NCBI GenBank assembly: GCA_944472135.2
Contig: OX235262.1
Location: 165,663,509-165,727,508, forward strand
Reading direction: 5' to 3'
DNA: 64,000 bases
DNA from: Trichobilharzia regenti
Lineage: Eukaryota; Platyhelminthes; Trematoda; Strigeidida; Schistosomatidae
Part shown: positions 9,309-20,589 of the stretch, in pieces
Numbering within the stretch: position 1 is the stretch's first letter
Layout of the letters: every line of letters starts with the position of its first letter
Made by a program: the position numbers and the translations under genes
Notes under the pieces: generated by a model
What the model was told of the DNA's origin: nothing
Databases searched by the model: none
The model's input: the letters and a program-made list of their open reading frames with translations, nothing else

Positions 9309-9734
9309 ATATTCATTATTATTATTTGACAATCATTCACCAATAGTACATTTAATTTTAATTTTACACCATATCATCGTTATTATTTTACAATCATTCT
9401 TATTGTTGTTATTTTTAACCTTGTACTTAAGTGTAGACCACCCCATTCGTTGGTTTATTTTCATATTGCCTCACACACCCTGATTACACTCACTCTTGAA
9501 ACCTGTATTTTCTGTTAACTATATTTATATATATATATATACACACATCATTAAATTAAATTATTTCATCTCATTCTGTCCCATTTTGTTATTGACCATG
9601 TATATTAAAAAACTATATGACTATTTGACTATTGTTTCATCCCATCTTTTACTTGTTCTACAATACACTTTCTGATATGATTCTAATTCGCCTTTACTGG
9701 CTATTGTATGCTTACATTAATGGATTTATAATTG

Positions 9735-9777
9735 TAGAGCCTGAAGAAGAATTTATTGAAAACAATTGTTCGCTCTA
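9735..9777 (+). ncRNA. Hammerhead ribozyme of PLE, intact
   Basis: Stem I TAGAGC (9735-9740) with GCTCTA (9772-9777), perfect. Core CTGAAGA (9741-9747; position 7 may be any base) and GAA plus A15.1. Stem III is the perfect palindrome AACAATTGTT (9761-9770), with the cleavage base C9771. Stem II is weak. This is among the most complete ribozymes in the window. Confidence 0.72.
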
Positions 9778-9943
9778 AATATTTTGTTCTGAATAAATTA
9801 TGGGAATATTTAATTTACTTGAAGAATAAAAAATTAGGAGAACCAAAATATGATTTGGGATTACCATACCTAACCATAAAGGGATTAATATCATGATAGT
9901 TGGAGTGGTCTAACTTTTTAAAAACCATATATATACGGCTGTA

Positions 9944-9983
9944 CAGCTTGATGACGAATTCGTTGAAAAGAGTGTCTTCACTG
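9944..9983 (+). ncRNA. Hammerhead-like motif, TTGATGA core
   Basis: CAGC, TTGATGA, ACG/CGT stem II, GAAA, AGAGTGTCTTC, ACTG. Same C3-to-T variant as 4,439, 35,946 and 37,276; stem I has one mismatch. It ends a PLE 3' tail starting about 9,800. Confidence 0.5.
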
Positions 9984-10099
9984 AATCGCTTGACCTACAA
10001 TCTTAAAATCTTTACACCAGTTCGCTTATTTAATGATCCCTAAAAATTTTGTAGTTAATCCACTTAAACTTTACTCCCTTAGTTCATCTTTTAATTATC

Positions 10100-10225
10100 T
10101 TTTTCTTTGATTACAGCTTGATTCCATACTGTATTTTTGGCACAAGTATAGAATTTTCAGCATGGATATCGGTAGCCCAAATTTTGCAGGCCAACCATAG
10201 ATATCAGGTGTGCGTCGGTAGGGGA
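10100..10225 (-). mobile_element. SINE family S2, partial
   Basis: Minus strand body matches 17,955-18,140 and 46,940-47,112: ACACCTGATATCTATGG, GGGCTACCGATATCCATGC, TCCATACTG..AATCAAGCTGTAATCAAAG with an A-rich end. The tRNA head is missing beyond the start of the body. Confidence 0.65.
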
Positions 10226-10711
10226 TCTTTATGCTTATCATATATATGTATATACTGACTGGATAATTTCTAGTGCCACTTGACGCCTTTTTCCGTAATA
10301 AATTTACAACTGTACAGCTTGAAAATGAAGTCACTGAAAAGAAATAATTCTTTGTTAAGCAAAAACACTATGTTTTTCCTTATGAATTAATGGATATTTT
10401 TCGTGGTTATTTAGTAAGGTAATGGAAACTAAATACCATTAGACAACTACTACGTCGGATTTCGTGAACTTTGATCACTGCCCATTCACCAACTCACTTC
10501 TGATCACAAATAAGATCTCAACCTACGAGGTAAATACATTTTTGTTCAACCATTGTTCTAGAGCCTAATGGTATTAAAATTCCGACTTCTCTTAATCAAA
10601 AATCTGAATGCAATGAAAGTTAGGAACTAAAAAAACGTCTTACAAAACTGTTTGAGGCTAATTAGTAACCTGTGGGCTTCCATGAAAACAGAAACAACTT
10701 TATATTGTAGA

Positions 10712-11895
10712 GCAATACGCAACATCTACCAAAATACTAAGCCGCATCATTTTTGAGAGAATAAAAGATGCACTAGATACAGAACTCCACCGACTACAAC
10801 AAGCTGAAGTCAGGAAGGGCAAATCATGTACTGATCAAATTGCAGCTCTACGCACCGTATTCGAACAAATCATAGAATGGCAGTCAAATATCTAACTCTA
10901 CTTCATCGACTTCGGAAAGCCCTTTGACAGACAGCTCTGATCGAGAAATAATTTCGAAACTAATTCAACATCTCAGCATACCTCAAGTCTTTGTTAACCT
11001 CATTCAACAGATATATGACAATGCCACGTGTAAGGTGACCAACAACGGAAAGCTCAGCGAGGCGTTCGAAGTGCATACGGGAGTAGGACAAGTCTTGCTG
11101 CCTATTATCACCATGGATGATATTCTTAATTGTGGTGGACCGGATAATGAGTTAGACTGTGGAGAGCGAGGAGTCAGGAATTCACTGGACTACCGATAAG
11201 AAGATTCCAGAAGATCTGAATTTTTCCGGATGATATATGTTTAATGTCACTTGAAGACTTGCAAGCGAAAACCAACAAACCGGATGAAGAAGCAGCGAAA
11301 ACAAGACTACAGATGAACACAGAGAGTAGGAAGGTGATGAAGATAACTAACGAAATCTTCTGCACTGCACTCCACAGCACAAACAAGAAGACATGCATTT
11401 TCAACACAAATGTGAATTCAGTCAGTTACTTCTTCTATACGGGTCAAAAACTTGAGCAACGTCTCACAAAAAAGGATTTCCTGCAGGTTACCGCAGACTT
11501 TCATTAACAGCTGTTTTCGCTGGCTTCAGATTGAAGATCGAATTGCCACCTGTGAAGAATTAGTAACAAGAAACTCTGGCTGGCTGTGAATAAACCAACC
11601 AAGAGCCAAACGCTCAAAAAATTATGTAGGAGAAAGTTGAGATGGATCGGGCGTACATTAAGGAGACCGTGGAATGATATCTCACAGCAGGCCATTACTC
11701 GAGTGGAGTCCAAAAGGGAAGCGACGAGTGCGAGCGTGACATGGAGGAGATCGTGTGAGGAAGAGATGGGTGAGTTTCATCAATAGTGGACCTAGTTGAA
11801 GAGGACAGCAGAAAACAGAAAAAAAGTAGAGATGTGTTGTTGAAGCCGTATTTTCCACGCGGAACGCAAGGGAATATTAATAATAAAAAATAATA
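10712..11895 (+). pseudogene. LINE reverse transcriptase fragment (schistosome RTE/SR2-like type)
   Basis: Several frames read through the RT palm and C-terminal region of the abundant schistosome endonuclease-reverse transcriptase: SRIIFERIKDAL, SCTDQIAALRTVFEQ, IEWQSN, YFIDFGK, LSEAFEVHTGVGQ, then a catalytic box degraded from FADD to FPDD (11,223-11,234), ICLMSLEDLQAKTNK, and the C-terminal RRKLRWIGRTLRRP and [11 protein letters not shown]. Many stops and frameshifts. The 3' end has AACGCAAGGGAATATTAATAA. Clade name is from memory and not certain. Dead 5'-truncated copy. Confidence 0.8.
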
Positions 11896-12814
11896 TGTAG
11901 TTGAGCAATACACTGATAATGTGTTGTTTTATGATTTGTTTTTGTTTGGGCGAATCAAGGTCATTCTGATCTTGAACTGCCTTTAGTAAGTGTGTTGCTG
12001 TGTGATTCTTGCTGACGAAGTTTTTGTCCCTATCTTGATGGAAATATACTAACTGCTTCCAAGATACTTCATGCGGTTGTATTTTGGTTAACTAGTTTTG
12101 TCCTACAATACTTGTTTCGTACTTAGAAACTTGCCTTGTCTGTATAGCTGCCTAACAGCACTGTTGAGTTAATGGAGTTAGGGTTTGTTTTCTCTGAGCT
12201 GGTTGATCTAATTGCTAAGCTTTCGTCTTCCTTCCAGACAACATCTTCAGCTCAGGTTTTAGTATACTGTTGAGGCAACTTTGAATTTTTTTTATGTTGT
12301 TACTGTTAAATACAACCACATAGATTTAACCATGTCTTTTTACAAACTTTGGAGTGTGCCTTTGACATTCAAGGAAGTTTCGGACAGCTATTCAGTGCAA
12401 TGTAAAGATCAGTTTCTCGCGTTCAGACCACAATGAATCGATATGGGTGCTTTCAGTATTCATCTTTCTATTTTTTCCTATATCCATTTTTAATTTGCGT
12501 TTCCAGTTGTATTCAGCAATTCCAAGTACATATTTCACAGGTTGTTTGATATCTAAGAAGATGCCACAGTAACTCTTATCTGAAGAAAAATACTTCACTC
12601 AATAATGTCATATAACGTTGACTTCGTTTCCTCTTATGTTTATGTCCTTATATGTTCATGATTGGAGATCACTAGTCCTACTAAAGTCAAGGTTGAAACT
12701 AAATGAGGAAACCTGCCTACTTCTATTAACTCTAAGATAGTGAATTGCGAATTATGCGTGGCACGGAAATGAATTATGAATTTCTTAGATTTCTTGGATA
12801 GAGGATTGATTTCA
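11896..12814. other. No gene or repeat seen
   Basis: AT-rich, apparently unique sequence. The minus-strand frame at 12,392-12,598 shows no motif. Confidence 0.4.
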
Positions 12815-12885
12815 TCATGAGGTGATATCAGTTAGAGAACCACTGGAAAACCTGGAAGTATTGGAAAGCTGTTTTGTCAAAGAAA
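12815..12885 (-). mobile_element. Sm-alpha-like tail fragment
   Basis: Contains CATGAGGTGATATCAGTTAG and AGAACCACTGGAAAACCTGG, the body of the Sm-alpha-like family, and stops at the hammerhead. Confidence 0.6.
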
Positions 12886-12919
12886 AAAGCAAAATAGCAA
12901 AAAACATCATGAAGCTTAC

Positions 12920-12963
12920 CTGATAATGTTAAGTAGTTTTGGTTTAGCACAGATTAATACATC
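12920..12963 (-). CDS. Candidate 44-nt exon of the minus-strand gene
   Basis: Strong splice sites on the minus strand: acceptor CTATTTCTTTTCAAG before 12,963 and donor CAG|GTAAGC after 12,920. It enters in phase 0 with 14 open codons (DVLICAKPKLLNII) and leaves with two bases. The length and phases are identical to those of the candidate at 16,710-16,753, so only one of the two could be joined to a following exon that starts with one base. Confidence 0.4.
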
Positions 12964-13439
12964 CTTGAAAAGAAATAGATAACGTAATTTGCGGTTGTTT
13001 GATTTGTTTTCCAGTTCTACAACTAAGCTGCACATAATTAAACGATCAGAATCCTAGAGTGAGAAAGACAAGGAGTGTATGAAGAGAAATATATGAAGTG
13101 CGCTTCATAGATGGCTGAAAATTTAGTCAAGAAAATGTTCTTTATGGAAAAAATCACTTTCAAAGGTTGTCACAAGGTATTTATACCTACCGAAAAGCAT
13201 AGTGTAGTCTACCATTGAGTTATTAAAAGGGAGGGAGAGGGTGATATAACTGATCCAGTAATTCAGAAGTGGTTTATAAAAATGGAAAGAGATTGCGCAA
13301 TAATCGATGACACAATGGAAGTAAGCGTTAGAAATTTGATGAAGTGATAACGGCTTCCTACAGTTGGGTGGCTGTTGAACGAAAAGGAAATTTAATCAAA
13401 TCCCTTTCGAGTTAGATCTGACGCTGCTGCAGTCCTGAC

Positions 13440-14036
13440 GCCATAGAAGCAGAACTAGATCTACTGAAAGAAAGAAAATGGATACCCAACATCATCGAGA
13501 CAGAAGTTAAGAGAAACGAAAGACTACTTGTTCCAGAAAAGAAACTTTAGATTGACCTGAGTTTGAAAGAAGCCTCATCATCTTTGAAAATTAGATTTTT
13601 GGCAGCAGTGCTGAGGGTAGTATTCTTCAATCGTTCATTGGTCTTCGAAAGCCTGAATTTTAAGATCTCATATCTAACCACTTGTATGTGTACATATCAG
13701 TTCTCCTGTTCCTGGAAAGCTAGGCATATTGGTCGTTGGAGGCGTATCCTATGTAAAACTATTCAAGAACACTATCCTGCATGGTTGCAGAAAGATAGTA
13801 GCGACTCTTTATGCAGTGCGATAGTAGAAAACCTTGTTAACATTGGTCATTCCATCTTAGCAAACACTCGCTCCTTCAAAGTAATCTACAAAATGAAGAA
13901 TAACCCATCAATACGCTTTCGTCTTCTCTGCATAGCTGAGGCCTTAGCTATTCATCTGGAAGGACCGGAATTATGCATACCAAAACAGAATTATTTAACC
14001 ACTCTCAGTATTGTGGTAAAAAACGTGTTGATTTCT
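13440..14036 (+). pseudogene. PLE linker and GIY-YIG fragment
   Basis: From about 13,440 the linker is readable (AELDLLKERKW, RLLVPEKKL, one stop), then AVLRVVFFNRSLV and the nuclease MCTYQFSCSW, RHIGRWRRIL, QEHYPAWL, ENLVNIGHSI, FKVIYKMKNN, LCIAEALAIHL, ELCIPKQNYL. The second Tyr of YIG is His (HIG) and the CCHH cysteine pair is altered (CSWKA). The reading frame from 13,563 is open to 14,114, though homology ends about 14,030. Frame preserved, key residues lost. Confidence 0.75.
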
Positions 14037-14109
14037 ACTGACTTCATTTTGGTTTGTTTGTTTCTCCAACTCCTTATATCTCTTACATATTGTAATATTT
14101 TTCCTCATT

Positions 14110-15084
14110 TCTAGGTGCTTGTTGACTACAACTCACTTATTATGTAGATGGTATCGTAATCATCAGTGATAAGCCTAATTCTGCCACCTCAGTTTTAAAT
14201 CGAATGAATGAAGTTCAGTATAGTGTATCACTTACGTCTGTAGAAGAGGAAGATAATTGTTTATCTTTCCTAGACATATTGCTTAGTCAACAGCTTGATG
14301 GATCAATAAAACGATCTAATTATACAAAACCTACCTGGACAGGACATCATCTTAATTATCACAGTTTCTACCCTGTTCGGCACAAAAGGACTTAGTGAGT
14401 ATGATGCCTCTTCAGTAGAATCCAACGAATATGCACTAAAGATACACTTGATGAAGAAGAAATAAAGTTCACACAAACTCAAGTTGATAACAATTATCCA
14501 GACAAGTTCATCAGGAGATATAAAGTAGTCTGAACACCAAGACACACTCTCAAACTAGCCCCTAAGAAAGACGTGTACATCAAGTTGCCTTATATGGGGC
14601 ATCATAGCAGCTTGATAACTAGACAAAGACTGAACGCTGGTGTTAAAAAGACTTTTTATGCGGCTAGTATCATAATAATAGATAATGTAAAGCCATCATA
14701 TCTATCTAAGCCTTTCAAACATGCGAAAAATGACGTCACATCCCATTGTATTTACCAATTTGAATGTACGTGTGGACACACATACATACGGAGGACTATC
14801 GATCTCTACAAGTAAGGGCTTCAGAGCATATTCCCAAATGGCTCCAGAAACAAATGGAATCTTCAGAAGCCATTAATGGTGAGAACAGGAGACCTAGCTA
14901 CTCTATTGCAAAACATATTATAGAGACGGGACATGAAATTAACGTTTACACATCTTTTAAACCTATCTATAAAACATATTTTGGGCGTATCCTAAAATTT
15001 GTGGAAGCCCTAGCAATTATAAAGTTTAAACCACCTTTATGCGTTCAAAAACAATTCGTCATCACATCAAACCTTCCTTGGTAA
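14110..15084 (+). pseudogene. PLE family B: RT end, linker, GIY-YIG
   Basis: Begins at the RT catalytic box, here YVDGIVII (14,141-14,164) in place of YxDD, followed by the thumb (SLTSVEEEDN, LSFLDILLSQ, YTKPTWTGHH, YPVRHKRT). A frameshift near 14,395 leads into the linker (YIKLPYMGHH, GVKKTFYAA) and the nuclease: HCIYQFECTCG, TYIRRTIDLY, frameshift, ASEHIPKWL, YSIAKHIIETGHEI, VEALAI, LCVQKQFV, NLPW. Like the copies at 5,043 and 34,715 it has YIRR for YIGR. Two frameshifts and a mutated RT motif make it inactive. Confidence 0.8.
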
Positions 15085-16189
15085 ATTTTGTTTTGATACC
15101 ATAGCAGATGTACTGTTGCCTCTGTAATTTGGTTTAATGGTCTTAAGTGTTATTTTGACCTTGAATATGTCCTTTTAACTTGACCTAATTCTATTTTCTC
15201 AACTCTTACGTCTTTGTTAATTGCATATATATTCCTACAGCAAGTTCGTGTGTGTGATGAGATTGTTGGAAATGTATTACGCAAATACATTACACGATTC
15301 AGACAAATTACATCTTCTTATTGCTTTATGTAATTTCATAAAGGGGACTAATTGTTTTAAAATTTACTTCGCAGATGCATTTCAAATTTTTAACTGTTAT
15401 CATATAGTTTGGAATCACATGTCATATCATCAGTTTCAGAAAAGTAGGTATACCCTAACTTCCCGTTGACAGTAAATTCATGAATACTTTGTCTGCAGCT
15501 GACGATTGAAAGTATCAAAAAGGTCTCAAAAGCTCACTGAACTGGAAGAAAAGCATTATGACGAAAATAGATGAAGGAAAGTAGGGACTTATAGAGTTAT
15601 TCGTTGTTAGGGATAATTGAGTTAGTTTTAATTTAGTAGACTTCTCTGCCGCAACGGGTTGTAATTTTGTTTTTAAATGAGAAACATGGTTGGTTACAAT
15701 AGAATTTTGAGAATTAAACTATCATGAAACTATTGAAGGACTAGTTTTGAAAAAGAGATGATTTTTCATATATATTTTACAGCTCCGACCACTTGTAGGT
15801 GCTAAATAATAATTATAATCGTTGTTTAGCTTTGGTACATATGTTAATTTGAGTAAGTGGCATATGTGAACACTTGTAAAATGTTATCATCCGAGGTCTT
15901 ATATTCGGTTTGTCTAAAAGGTGTTTCGGGTATTCAGATGAAATTAGATACTCTCCCACGTTTTGGTTGTTATTCTCTTCTAGGCTAAGTGAGAATAATT
16001 GCGAAGTATAAGTATAATAGTATTTATAAACGTATTGTGCGGTATATACTAGTCATGCAAGCCTAAGTCACCGAGAAACCAAGTATTGTGGGGTCTATCA
16101 AGTCAGATAGAAGGATAGTTACTCGCCCTTGACACTTGCTGTCATCACGAATTGACAGAATATGGAACTCATGGACCGCTGTGTCGGGT
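15085..16189. other. PLE-like 3' flank, then unassigned DNA
   Basis: The first 200 bases may be a PLE tail. A segment about 15,300-15,345 ending AAAGGGGACTAA resembles 9,240-9,310 and 50,630-50,680. The remainder shows no gene or named repeat. Confidence 0.35.
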
Positions 16190-16350
16190 CTGAGTAGCTG
16201 AATGGTCTTCAGGCTCTCGTCGTAACCGGAAGGTCCTTGGTTCGTACCTCACTGGATGTGTAGTGATGAGGAATCCCCAAATAGGACGAAATAGCTGTCC
16301 AGTACTCCCTTGTTGGTTTTCAGTGGTTCTCTAACTGATATCAACTCGTC
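16190..16350 (+). mobile_element. Sm-alpha-like SINE with tRNA head and hammerhead remnant
   Basis: tRNA-like head with A-box-like GTAGCTGAATGGTCTTC and B box TTGGTTCGTACC, followed by the hammerhead segment (16,260-16,306: GTGATGAGG, GGACGAAATAGCTGTCC) and body AGTACTCCCTTG..TCAGTGGTTCTCTAAC. C3 of the core is changed and stem II is imperfect. Confidence 0.65.
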
Positions 16351-16709
16351 GTCAATCCTATTGTCTATCACATTAAGAATAAAAGCTATAGAATTGCACC
16401 ATTTAAGTATTAGGGCAAGAAAATAAGTTATCGCAAATTACACTTGCCATGCATTCGCCTCATTGCACTTATATAGGTGGGAAGGAGGTGGTCAATCACG
16501 ACTTCAAGTTTCTCAGGCAGCTGATTTTGTATTTGGTGACTTGAGAAATACTCTAATCATATCGAATGTTGAATTTTGGCTGTTTCAGAGGTGCTATATC
16601 GACATTTTTACAAAGCTTAAATATCTCTTATAGCGTCTGGTATTCTATAGGCAGAAATACCTCACGATAGCTTTTATGCTCCCTCAAGTTATGATATTTG
16701 TCTGCTTAC

Positions 16710-16753
16710 ATACACAATTTCTTAAGTTCACTGTTCATATTCTCAAGATACTG
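16710..16753 (-). CDS. Candidate 44-nt exon of the minus-strand gene
   Basis: Minus strand: acceptor ..TTAACTTGGTTTGAAG before 16,753; donor TGTAT|GTAAGC after 16,710. Entering in phase 0 it encodes QYLENMNSELKKLC plus two bases, a heptad-like helical segment in keeping with the other exons. Exits in phase 2. Confidence 0.4.
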
Positions 16754-17091
16754 CTTCAAACCAAGTTAAAATATTCACTGAATTTTCATAATACCAGGTT
16801 TTACAGTCATGTCATGTTGTATAACCCTTAACAGATTGCTACAAAATGAAAGTGACAGTAGATTCATTAGCTGGTTCAAGAAGATTCTGTTTCAAAGAAT
16901 AATTCTGATTAAAATTTCTATCTAGGAAATTTTCCTATTAATCTGATAAAATTTTCTGTTACTAGCAGATATATTACTGAATTCATTGACCTCATAAGTA
17001 GTTTAAAAAACAACTATTAAACGCTGAAAAAGCAAAATTAAATGAATTCATCAAATTTCGGTAGATTTCCTCAGCTGAATAGTCCACAAAT

Positions 17092-17095
<4 letters not shown>

Positions 17096-17131
<36 letters not shown>
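17096..17131. repeat. (TA)n microsatellite
   Basis: About 18 TA units. Confidence 0.95.
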
Positions 17132-17134
<3 letters not shown>

Positions 17135-17950
17135 TGATTGCTTTACTATCCCAGTGGTTACGTTACAGAATAAAGTACAGAGGTACAGTGGCTTAAATCT
17201 CTGAGGATATTCAGTCACCCTCATATTAACAACAATGCACACCTTAGTACCAAGCACAAGTGAACACTTAAAGCTTTCTCTCTATTACTTATCACAAAAT
17301 TACATCAAGTCAAGTGAACCATACCAGCATGTATCATAATTTAGTTACCATACCATGAAACTAATTAACAGAATCTAACCATTCTGTGAACTATTATATA
17401 GAGAGTTCGAACAAGTTGACTAGAAGACAAGCGTTGTTAGCTGATATCATTTCACAGGCTTTCTAAAAATCCCTTCTATGAGATAAAAAGGCATAAATTA
17501 ACAACAAATCCTATTTTAATAGGTCAAGTAGCCCAGGGTTGGCAATGATCCAAATTCAAGAATTATGTACTTAATCAAGAGTCATCTGTCATCTTTAATA
17601 TCCATAAATTGGAATCATACGATATAATTAAACAAAACGGTAATTGGCCCCGGTTTTTTCGACCGGAAATTAATTAATTTTTTTTAAAACGGATTAGGCT
17701 GGATTTCTATTTAGATTAATTACATTTGGATTTATTATTTGATTTAATAGCCATTAGGAATATGTTTTTCTGAACGATTTGATTTGCTTTGCGGGTATAT
17801 ACGCATTTCTGCAACTTTTGGGGATATGCGGATACAATGCGAAGTAGAACTGATGAAATGGCGCTTGAGAATCCAGACAAGAGGTTATAACGTAGAAGGT
17901 TTTCTCAGCAGTTGACAGATAGTTTAGTCACCTTGAATATTAACTGGATG
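17132..17950. other. No gene or repeat seen
   Basis: AT-rich DNA without supported features. Confidence 0.35.
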
Positions 17951-18142
17951 GTTTTTTTTTTGATTTACAGCTTGATTCCACACTGTATTTTTGGTACAAG
18001 TATGGAATTTTCAGCATGGATATCGGTAGCCCAAATTTCGCAGGCCGACCATAGATATCAGGTGTGCGTCGGCGTGGGCTCGAACCCCGAACCATGTGCA
18101 TGGTCGGCGAGAGTCCTAACCACTGTGCCACCGACGCACTAT
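17950..18142 (-). mobile_element. SINE family S2, complete with tRNA head and A tail
   Basis: Minus strand: GTGCGTCGGTGGCACAGTGG (A box TGGCACAGTGG), B box GGGTTCGAGCCC, then the S2 body (ACACCTGATATCTATGG, GGGCTACCGATATCCATGC) and a 3' end ATCAAGCTGTAAATC followed by a run of A. The tRNA head is the same as that of S1, while body and tail differ. Reading frames through it are artefacts. Confidence 0.8.
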
Positions 18143-18379
18143 CTTTCTCTGTTACTTCACGAGGCGACATTTCTACAAAATTAGAAATAAAACCTCTGAA
18201 GTGAAGATGCCGTCTGTTTCGAGCTATTTTTGCTGAATGTCTCTGACTTGATTGTTCCATACGCTTGTCGAATTACTGAAATTTCAATGGAACTCAACTA
18301 GTTGTCTTCTAATGATTTTGATTTCACTGAAGTACTCATAAAGACGTGATTCAAGAAATGACTAATGAAGCTATTTTAT

Positions 18380-18830
18380 TTAATTCAATTTTAGATTTTC
18401 CCGTCATTTGATTGGACCCAAGTTCTAGGTCTCAGGTTGACATGTCGGCTTCTTTTGCAGTGACTTCGACGATGGCTGGGTGTGTAATCAGAAGTTAATT
18501 GGTGGATGGTGACTAGCAGTGGAATCCAGACATCGTTGAAGCATCTGCACGACAAGGCGACGTGTCAACCTGAGACCCAGCACTTCAGTCCAGTCAATCG
18601 ACGGGAAAATCTAAAATTGAATTTATTAATTAATATAGCCCGTTGCACAAGAGGTGGTCTAGGGGATAACGCTTTGGCGTTTGAAACTATGGGTATTGGG
18701 TTGGAGCTTCTGTGGGAATATCATCACTCACTACGAAGTGAAAACACATTCAGATGACGAGTCTCAAATAGGACGAAATGCGCATCCTGAATTCCACTGC
18801 CAGTCACCATACACCAGTTAACTTTTAATG
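18380..18830 (+). mobile_element. Sm-alpha-like SINE with inverted body, tRNA head and hammerhead
   Basis: A left inverted segment (about 18,385-18,480) pairs with 18,540-18,630 (landmarks GTCTCAGGTTGACATGTCGG and CGACGTGTCAACCTGAGAC). Then a tRNA-like head (about 18,650-18,715: A-box-like TGGTCTAGGGGATAACGC, B-box-like TGGGTTGGAGC, mutated) and the hammerhead segment. Same layout as 62,796-63,175. Confidence 0.7.
18747..18793 (+). ncRNA. Sm-alpha-type hammerhead, C3 mutated
   Basis: ATTCAG (stem I) pairs with CTGAAT; core ATGACGA with A at C3; GTCT..GGAC stem II; GAAA; TGCGCATC. ATGCGCAT forms a palindromic stem III. Only C3 and one stem II pair deviate. Confidence 0.6.
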
Positions 18831-19084
18831 TAGCTATTGGCTAACTTGTGAATGTCACCAACAATATAAGAAGTACATTTTTTCTCTGTGTACTTTCTGT
18901 CGCTTTTTAAATTTAAAGAAGTCTTTCTGTTGCAACTTCATCAGGAAAATAATATGCAACGCATAATATTTTACAACTTCCATTATTTCATAAATTTTTC
19001 ACAACATTCAATCTACTAATTTAACATAAGCTGCAATTCATGAGGGGATGTATTTTTTCTTAGTATTCCTCAGATTTACAATAT

Positions 19085-19318
19085 TTTTTTTCTTCACGTT
19101 CCCAGTGAAACATAGGGCTTCAAGCTAGTGGCTTGAAGTATCTGTAGCGGTGTCTAATTTTACAGGATGGGGTTGCTAGCCTTATGCCGAAGCTTTACTC
19201 TTTACCAGAATTATTTCTGGCTTAGCGAGGTAAAGGAGTGTGTCGGTGGCCGGGGATCGAACCCCGGACCATGTGCATGATCGGCGAGCGTCCTAACCGC
19301 TGTGCCACCGACGCACGA
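19085..19318 (-). mobile_element. SINE family S1, full length
   Basis: Minus strand: tRNA head with exact A box TGGCACAGCGG and B box GGGTTCGATCCCC, body GGTAAAGAGTAAAGCTTCGG and AGGCTAGCAACCCCATCCTG, then AGCCCTATGTTTCACTGGG and an A-rich end. This is the best reference copy of the family in the window. Likely Pol III transcribed. Confidence 0.85.
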
Positions 19319-19984
19319 GATTTACGATATCATACACTTTAATTATCATCAAAACAGTAGGTAGGAGAACTCTAAAACGTTTTTTGTAAAAATAAAGCTC
19401 TAATTTATTGTTCTTTTATTTTTTTAATCTACGAATGAACACAGATATCTATTATTGACATAAATTCAGCTTTTCTGCTGCTTGACAACTAAATAGATTA
19501 TAGATTCTGATACCAACGTGCATGAGATGTTTCCTCTATGTGAATTCAGTATTTTCAGCATTTTTCACTAGTATGTTTGAAACTGCTAGTGACTACCGGA
19601 AGTAGAATATACCAGGAGATAGGCAGATTCATGTTCTTGTATAACCTATCTAACTACAAAGCATAGGAGTAGATTGACGTGAGGCTTTGCATGTTATTTT
19701 CATCCAGGAATCTTAAAACTATTTAGTTAATACGAGATTTATATAGTAAGACCTTCTCAACTCGTTTTATATGATTGTTCTAAAGTTATTGATATAGGAT
19801 TGTCAAATTTGAGACAAAAATTTCATTAGTTCTCATTAGGGTGAGAAAATTTAGGAAGGTTGTTGTTACACAGTGTAGTTGTTTAGCTGCTTACTGGTAT
19901 TTCATTGAAGACTTTAGATAGTATAGTTGTGTATTTCAGTCAAAGTGGATATTCTGAACATCCGTTATCTTTTTCGGAGTCAGT
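19319..19984. other. No gene or repeat seen
   Basis: AT-rich DNA with no supported feature. Confidence 0.35.
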
Positions 19985-19989
19985 AATTC

Positions 19990-20230
19990 GCTAATGCCGT
20001 CAGTGGCAAAGCAGTTAGGACGCTCGCCGACCATGCATGTTGTCTAGGGTTCGAGCCCCGGCCACAGACGCACTCCTTTACCTCGCTAAGCCAGAAATGA
20101 TGCTGGTAAAGAAGAAAAGTTGGGCAGGAGGCTAGCAATCCTATCCTGTAAAATAAACACTGCTACAGAAACGTCAAGCCACTAACTTGAAGCCTATGTT
20201 CCACTGGGAATGTGAAGGAAAAAGAATTCA
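19990..20230 (+). mobile_element. SINE family S1, full length
   Basis: A box AGTGGCAAAGCAGTTAGGAC, B box GGGTTCGAGCCCC, body GGTAAAGAAGAAAAGTTGGG, ACACTGCTACAGAAACGTC, tail AGCCTATGTTCCACTGGG. Slightly more diverged than 19,085. Confidence 0.8.
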
Positions 20231-20347
20231 CCAATACGTTAGATTGTACGAGAAAGCTGCAAATCGGTTTCATTTATCATGTATTTCATCTTGTAAGAGA
20301 CACTACAAACAGTGATCGACTATTAAATGTCGTTTTCTTCACCTTTT

Positions 20348-20349
<2 letters not shown>

Positions 20350-20391
<42 letters not shown>
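20350..20391. repeat. (TA)n microsatellite
   Basis: About 21 TA units. Confidence 0.95.
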
Positions 20392-20398
<7 letters not shown>

Positions 20399-20589
20399 GA
20401 CTCTCTCAACTGAACTTGGGTTGATGGACCACTATTCATATAATAGGTGACAACTGAATATGACGTAATGTCATGATAGAAACCGAACCAGCAACCTTCG
20501 AATTACTAGTCCTTAGCTGCAATAACTATGGGACGAGATTTATTTCACTATTACTTTAGATTAGGAGAGTGGAATAACGGACTAATTAG

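Larger units (their letters stand above)
9084..9790 (+). mobile_element. Inverted copy of the PLE 3' UTR (right arm)
   Basis: Reverse complement of 7,194-8,268 without the SINE, Sm-alpha and long TA insertions, but with its own 112-bp palindromic insert. It ends with an intact hammerhead. Together with the left arm it encloses the nuclease ORF, an arrangement repeated by other PLEs here. Confidence 0.8.

Noticed and set aside
17940..18260. 106-residue minus-strand ORF as a protein gene
   Set aside because: It runs straight through a tRNA-headed SINE (S2) with A and B boxes; the frame is incidental.
19230..19318. Genuine tRNA gene
   Set aside because: A and B boxes are good, but the acceptor and anticodon stems do not form a cloverleaf and the unit continues into a SINE body found at many sites.
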